A DNA stretch of 9,503 nt from an uncultured Moraxellaceae bacterium (lineage in GTDB: Bacteria > Pseudomonadota > Gammaproteobacteria > Pseudomonadales > Moraxellaceae): NCBI GenBank assembly GCA_937928295.1, contig CALEYY010000202.1, positions 1 through 9,503 on the forward strand, given 5' to 3'. This document shows positions 6,017-9,503 of this stretch, in pieces. The notes beneath the pieces are model-generated. The model was given only the letters and a program-made list of their open reading frames with translations, had not been told where the DNA came from and made no database searches. A program made the position numbers and the translations under genes. The first letter of the stretch is position 1; every line of letters begins with the position of its first letter.

Positions 6017-6028
6017 ATATTTAACACC

Positions 6029-6034
6029 AGGAGA
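6029..6034 (+). promoter_or_regulatory. Strong ribosome binding site of the thiolase-like gene
   Basis: AGGAGA lies 9 nt before the ATG at 6044, after the hairpin. It is one of the best Shine-Dalgarno sequences in the window and contrasts with the missing ones before the MaoC-like and ligase genes. Confidence 0.8.
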
Positions 6035-6043
6035 TTTCTAAAT

Positions 6044-7213
6044 ATGACAAAACGAGAAGCTGTGATCGTCGGCGTTGCCGACCTGCCACTGAAGGACGGC
6101 AAGGTCCTTGCGCCCATGTCGGTCCTGCAGGCCCAGGCGCTGGTCGCCCGCGACGCCTTGAAGGACGCCGGCATCGCCATGCACGAAGTCGATGGGTTGC
6201 TGACCGCCGGTATGTGGGGGGTGCCCGGTCCGGGCCAGTTGCCGACCGTGACGCTGTCGGAGTACCTGGGGATTACGCCGCGCTTCGTCGACGGCACCAA
6301 CATCGGCGGCTCGGCCTTCGAGGCGCATGTGGCGCATGCCGCCACCGCCATCGAGGCTGGCCGCTGCGAGGTGGCGCTGATCACTTACGGTAGCCTGCAG
6401 AAGAGCGAGATGAGCCGCAACCTCGCCGGGCGCCCGGCGGTGCTGACCATGCAGTACGAGACGCCTTGGGGCATGCCCACGCCGGTGGGCGGCTATGCGA
6501 TGGCGGCCAAGCGCCACATGCACGAATATGGCACCACCTCCGAGAACCTGGCCGAGATCGCGGTGGCCACGCGCAAGTGGGCGGCGCTCAATCCGGCCGC
6601 GACGATGCGCGGCCCGCTGTCGATCGACGATGTGCTCAAGAGCCCGATGATCTCCGACCCGCTGCACCTGCTCGATATTTGTCTGGTCACCGACGGTGGT
6701 GGCGCGGTGGTCATGACCACCGCCGAGCACGCCAAGGCGCTCGGTCGCAAGCCGGTGTTCGTGCGCGGTTACGGCGAATCACACACCCACTGGACCATCG
6801 CCGCCATGCCCGACCTAGCGCGCCTGACGGCCGCCGAAGTGGCCGGTCGGGACGCCTTTGCCATGGCGGGCATCCGGCATGACGCCATTGACGTGGTTGA
6901 GGTCTATGACTCGTTCACCATCACCGTGCTGCTGACGCTCGAAGCGCTGGGCTTTTGCAAGCGTGGCGAGGGCAGCGCTTTTGTCGCCAACCAGCGCACC
7001 GCGCCGGGCGGTGTATTCCCGCTCAACACCAACGGCGGCGGTCTGTCCTACGCGCACCCCGGCATGTACGGCATCTTCCTGCTGATCGAGGCGGTGCGCC
7101 AGTTGCGCGGCGAATGCGGCCCGCGCCAGATCGCGAACGCCGTGACCGCGCTGGTCCACGGCACCGGCGGCACGCTCTCCAGCGGTGCCACTTGCATTCT
7201 CTCCACCCGGTGA
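6044..7213 (+). CDS. Thiolase-superfamily protein without catalytic cysteines, probable CoA-thioester lyase partner of DUF35
   Basis: The product has 389 residues, the size of SCP2-type thiolases. The N-terminal VIVGVADLPL, the TDGGGAVVMTTAEHAKALG stretch and the C-terminal HGTGGTLSSGA mark the fold. The nucleophilic Cys region reads GTNIGGSAFEA (84-94) with no cysteine. The second catalytic Cys region (VHGTGGTLSSG) also lacks one. The active-site His is kept as His338 in YAHPGMYG. Tyr288 (VEVYDSFT, where SCP2 thiolases usually have HDCF) and Tyr336 are candidate acid/base residues. The adjacent DUF35 gene starts at its stop codon. The Ltp2 retro-aldol lyase of steroid side-chain degradation works with a DUF35 domain, and the BbsAB benzoylsuccinyl-CoA thiolase has a DUF35 subunit. 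Lack of cysteine favours an Ltp2-like retro-aldol or related C-C cleavage over normal thiolysis; this is an inference. Start fixed by AGGAGA. Confidence 0.88.
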   Translation: MTKREAVIVGVADLPLKDGKVLAPMSVLQAQALVARDALKDAGIAMHEVDGLLTAGMWGVPGPGQLPTVTLSEYLGITPRFVDGTNIGGSAFEAHVAHAATAIEAGRCEVALITYGSLQKSEMSRNLAGRPAVLTMQYETPWGMPTPVGGYAMAAKRHMHEYGTTSENLAEIAVATRKWAALNPAATMRGPLSIDDVLKSPMISDPLHLLDICLVTDGGGAVVMTTAEHAKALGRKPVFVRGYGESHTHWTIAAMPDLARLTAAEVAGRDAFAMAGIRHDAIDVVEVYDSFTITVLLTLEALGFCKRGEGSAFVANQRTAPGGVFPLNTNGGGLSYAHPGMYGIFLLIEAVRQLRGECGPRQIANAVTALVHGTGGTLSSGATCILSTR

Positions 7214-7218
7214 ACACC

Positions 7219-7620
7219 ATGTACGACAAACCCCTGCCCGTCATCGATGGCGAAAGCCGCCCCTACTGGGATGCCCTCAAGCAGCATCGCCTGACACTCA
7301 AGCGTTGCCACGACTGCGGAAAGCACCATTTCTATCCGCGCGTCCTGTGCCCGCACTGCCATTCCGACGCCGTCGAATGGGTCGATGCGCGCGGCACCGG
7401 CACCATTTACAGCTACACCATCGCGCGCCGGCCGGCCGGTCCGGCCTTCAAGGCCGACACCCCCTACGTGGTGGCGGTGATCGACCTCGACGAGGGCGCG
7501 CGCATGATGACCAACATCGTCACCGACGATGTGGAGGCGGTGCGCATCGGCCAGCGCGTGACGGTGCGCTACGACGACGTGACCGACGAGGTCACGCTGC
7601 CGAAGTTCCGGCTGTTGTAG
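7219..7620 (+). CDS. DUF35 zinc-ribbon/OB-fold protein (acyl-CoA-associated)
   Basis: The product has 133 residues. A helical N-terminus (PYWDALKQHRLTLKRC) leads into a rubredoxin-like zinc ribbon with Cys30, Cys33, Cys44 and Cys47 (CHDC and CPHC). The rest (about 55-130) is an OB fold containing GTGTIYSYTIARRP and TPYVVAVIDLDEGARMMTNI, typical of DUF35/ChsH2-C-type proteins. Such proteins bind CoA thioesters and form complexes with thiolase-like enzymes, and they are often needed for their activity. It lies 5 bp after the thiolase stop. An alternative GTG start at 7210 would overlap that stop as GTGA and add three residues; neither start has a good ribosome binding site, so translation is probably coupled to the thiolase. 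A 1:1 complex with the thiolase protein is the natural expectation. Confidence 0.92.
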   Translation: MYDKPLPVIDGESRPYWDALKQHRLTLKRCHDCGKHHFYPRVLCPHCHSDAVEWVDARGTGTIYSYTIARRPAGPAFKADTPYVVAVIDLDEGARMMTNIVTDDVEAVRIGQRVTVRYDDVTDEVTLPKFRLL

Positions 7621-7636
7621 CGCCGAGGTTTCCCAT

Positions 7637-8869
7637 ATGGACTTCACCATCGATCCCGATACCGTGGCGATTGCCGAGGCAGTGCTGCGCTTCGTGGAGC
7701 GCGAAGTGCTGCCACTGCAGCAGCGCCACCACGATCTGCTGGGCAGCGAACGCACCTTGTTCGATGCCAGCGGTCGCTATGTGCCCGAGGTGCTGGCGCT
7801 GCGCCAGCAGGTGCGCAAGCGCTCGGCCGAACTTGGTTTCTACACCCTGTTCGGCGACGAAAAACTGGGCGGCGGCGGGCAGGGCGCGCAGGTCATGGTC
7901 CATGTGCAGGAGGTACTCAACCACCGCGTTGGCCCGGCGCAAGCGCTGGTCCAGACGGTAGTGCTGCCGTCGCCCTTTACCAACGGCCTGTCGCCGGTGC
8001 TGCGGCACCTGGACCCCGAGGTGTTTGCCGGTTACCGCGACGGCATCGCCAGCGGCGACAAGACCCTGTGCTTTGGTCTGAGCGAGCCCGATGCCGGCTC
8101 CGATGTATTCGGCATGAAAACCCGCGCCGTGCGCGACGGTGACGAATGGGTGCTCACCGGCACCAAGCAGTGGATCACCAACTCGCCCTACGCCGATTAC
8201 GCCATGGTGTTTGCGCTGACCGACCCCGAAGCCGCAGCCCGCCACAAGGGTGGCGTTACCGGTTTTTTCGTTGACACGCGCGCGTCCGGGTTTTCCGTGC
8301 CGCGCATCATCAACACCATGGGCCACCTGGGCGGCGATACCGGCGTCATCGTGCTCGACGGCGTGCGGGTGCGCGACGACCACCGGCTCGGCGATGTCGG
8401 GCGCGGCCTGACGGCGGCCATGGACGGCGTCAACGCCGGGCGCATGGGCATGGCGGCTTCCTGTTTGGGCCTGGCGCGTTGGGCGCTAGACCAGGCGGTG
8501 GAATATGCCAAGGTGCGGAAAACCTTTGGCGTGGCTATCGCCGAGCACCAGGCCATCCAGCTCATGCTGGCCGACAGCGCGATGGACATCTACGCCGCCA
8601 AGACCATGATCCAGAACTGTGCCTGGCGCCTTGACAGCGGCCGCGCCTCCACCGCGCAGGTCAGCATGGTCAAGGCGTTTTCAACCGAGATGCTCGGGCG
8701 CGTCATGGACCGCAGCATCCAGATCCACGGCGGCATGGGCCTGACCAACGAACTGCGCCTGGAAGAGGGCTACCGCTTCGCCCGCGTGATGCGCATCCCC
8801 GACGGCACCGGCGAAATCCAGCGCCGCACCATCGCGCGCCAACTGCTGACCGGACAGGCCGACCTGTAG
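7637..8869 (+). CDS. Acyl-CoA dehydrogenase family protein
   Basis: The product is a complete 410-residue FAD-dependent acyl-CoA dehydrogenase, which oxidises an acyl-CoA to a 2,3-enoyl-CoA and passes electrons to ETF. LCFGLSEPDAGSD (144-156) and WVLTGTKQWITNS (171-183) are the signature and flavin/substrate segments of the middle domain. RKTFGVAIAEHQAIQ and QIHGGMGLTNE (362-372) belong to the C-terminal helical domain. The segment that often holds the catalytic Glu (Y-E-G-T in many members) reads IPDGTGEIQRR, placing Asp389 at that site. Some subfamilies use a base elsewhere, so this does not imply inactivity. The N-terminal part (about 30-60) looks longer and more charged than in short-chain enzymes. 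The gene starts 16 bp after the DUF35 stop, with GAGG at 7625-7628 as ribosome binding site. It probably works one step before the hydratase in the same pathway. Confidence 0.93.
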   Translation: MDFTIDPDTVAIAEAVLRFVEREVLPLQQRHHDLLGSERTLFDASGRYVPEVLALRQQVRKRSAELGFYTLFGDEKLGGGGQGAQVMVHVQEVLNHRVGPAQALVQTVVLPSPFTNGLSPVLRHLDPEVFAGYRDGIASGDKTLCFGLSEPDAGSDVFGMKTRAVRDGDEWVLTGTKQWITNSPYADYAMVFALTDPEAAARHKGGVTGFFVDTRASGFSVPRIINTMGHLGGDTGVIVLDGVRVRDDHRLGDVGRGLTAAMDGVNAGRMGMAASCLGLARWALDQAVEYAKVRKTFGVAIAEHQAIQLMLADSAMDIYAAKTMIQNCAWRLDSGRASTAQVSMVKAFSTEMLGRVMDRSIQIHGGMGLTNELRLEEGYRFARVMRIPDGTGEIQRRTIARQLLTGQADL

Positions 8870-8898
8870 GCTGTGCCGATCCCCTTCAAGGCGCAACC

Positions 8899-8904
8899 AG
8901 GAGA
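8899..8904 (+). promoter_or_regulatory. Ribosome binding site of the terminal hydrolase gene
   Basis: AGGAGA lies 9 nt before the ATG at 8914, favouring that codon over the adjacent ATG at 8917. Confidence 0.75.
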
Positions 8905-8913
8905 CAGATTGAC

Positions 8914-9503
8914 ATGATGAAAGAACACGAACTGTTTGCGGGAGGCCATCGGCTGGCCGCCACCACCTGGGGTGATGTGGGCAACGGGCAGCCGACCATC
9001 GTGATGATGCACGGCGGGCTGGACTGCATCACCACCTGGAAAGACCTGCCTCTGGTGTTGGCCGAATCCAGCGGCTGGCCGGTGCTGGCCTATGACCGGT
9101 ATGGTTATGGGCGATCCGAGAGTCTGGTGGGTGGGCGTGAGCCCAGTTACCGGCGTGAAGAGGCGGGGCCGGTGCTTGGCGAGGTGTTGCGCCACTTCGG
9201 AATCCACAAGGCGTTGATGTTCGGCCACAGTGATGGAGGAGCCATGTCGGTGCTGGCTGCGGCGGCGCATCCTGAACTGGTATGCGGCGTACTTGCCTGC
9301 TCGCCAACCATCGCCATCGATCCGTTCATGGTGGATGCCATGGCCGGTGCGCGGCGCGCGTTTGAGCAAGACGGCTTGCGTGAAAAACTTCAGCGCCACC
9401 ACGGCGACAGCACCGACGCGATGTTCTGGGGCTGGTACGAGCCCTGGGCCAGCCCGCAGGCGCTGCAATGGGACATGAGCGCCGAGGTTGCCGCAGTGCG
9501 TTG
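8914..9503 (+). CDS. Alpha/beta-hydrolase fold enzyme, 5' part (cut by window end)
   Basis: An open frame of 196 codons runs off the right end without a stop. The translation begins MMKEHELFAGGHRLAATTWG. IVMMHGGLD (29-37) is the oxyanion-hole strand, AYDRYGYGRS follows the next strand, and FGHSDGGAM gives nucleophile Ser106. The start of a lid domain rich in Trp (FWGWYEPW) is visible. The catalytic Asp and His would lie beyond the window. It is a different subtype from the hydrolase at 350-1216: GHSDGG replaces GASLGG. This class includes meta-cleavage-product hydrolases, haloperoxidase-like and lactone hydrolases. The 44-bp gap after the dehydrogenase suggests the same operon and a role in a hydrolytic step or in removing a CoA-pathway lactone or ester, which is inferred. 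Confidence 0.88.
   Translation, partial: MMKEHELFAGGHRLAATTWGDVGNGQPTIVMMHGGLDCITTWKDLPLVLAESSGWPVLAYDRYGYGRSESLVGGREPSYRREEAGPVLGEVLRHFGIHKALMFGHSDGGAMSVLAAAAHPELVCGVLACSPTIAIDPFMVDAMAGARRAFEQDGLREKLQRHHGDSTDAMFWGWYEPWASPQALQWDMSAEVAAVR

Noticed and set aside
6044..7213. Ordinary acetyl-CoA acetyltransferase
   Set aside because: Both catalytic cysteine positions lack cysteine and a DUF35 partner is encoded next to it, so a standard thiolase call would mislead.

Overview
The window is a GC-rich, densely coding piece of a bacterial genome. It looks like a betaproteobacterium of the Burkholderiales type; this is inferred from the GC-rich codon use and from the kinds of CoA-ligase, SDR and thiolase proteins present, not from a marker gene. 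Bases 1-30 are not biological: they match the tail of the Illumina TruSeq read-2 primer/adapter. Genomic sequence therefore starts at about 31 and the contig is artificially cut there. No tRNA, rRNA, CRISPR array, insertion sequence or integrase was seen.

Layout. (1) 31-2778, plus strand: the C-terminal end of a transglutaminase-like protein, an alpha/beta hydrolase translationally coupled to it (ATGA overlap), a six-unit hexamer repeat, and an acyl-CoA synthetase of an unusual type. (2) 2787-3596, minus strand: a short-chain dehydrogenase/reductase (SDR), convergent with the synthetase with only 8 bp between stop codons. Three hairpin-forming inverted repeats cover this junction, one of them a perfect 14-bp-arm palindrome inside the synthetase gene. 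(3) 3597-3724: a divergent intergenic region, the best place for a promoter or operator. (4) 3725-9503, plus strand: MaoC-like hotdog protein, AliA-like (cyclohexanecarboxylate-type) CoA ligase, thiolase-superfamily protein, DUF35 zinc-ribbon/OB-fold protein, acyl-CoA dehydrogenase, and an alpha/beta hydrolase running off the right end. The thiolase, DUF35 and dehydrogenase genes are very tightly packed. A GC-rich hairpin separates the ligase from the thiolase.

Together the genes look like a catabolic cluster for a carboxylic acid, probably cyclic or branched, degraded as CoA thioesters. The ligase would activate the acid, the acyl-CoA dehydrogenase would introduce a double bond, the MaoC-like protein would take part in hydration, and the thiolase/DUF35 pair would cleave a C-C bond. 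The thiolase lacks both expected catalytic cysteines and is paired with a DUF35 protein. This recalls the Ltp2-type retro-aldol lyases of steroid side-chain degradation more than ordinary thiolases. The SDR and the MaoC-like protein also lack their standard catalytic residues, so several proteins here may be non-catalytic partners or use altered chemistry. The substrate cannot be read from the sequence. No regulator or transporter gene lies in the window.
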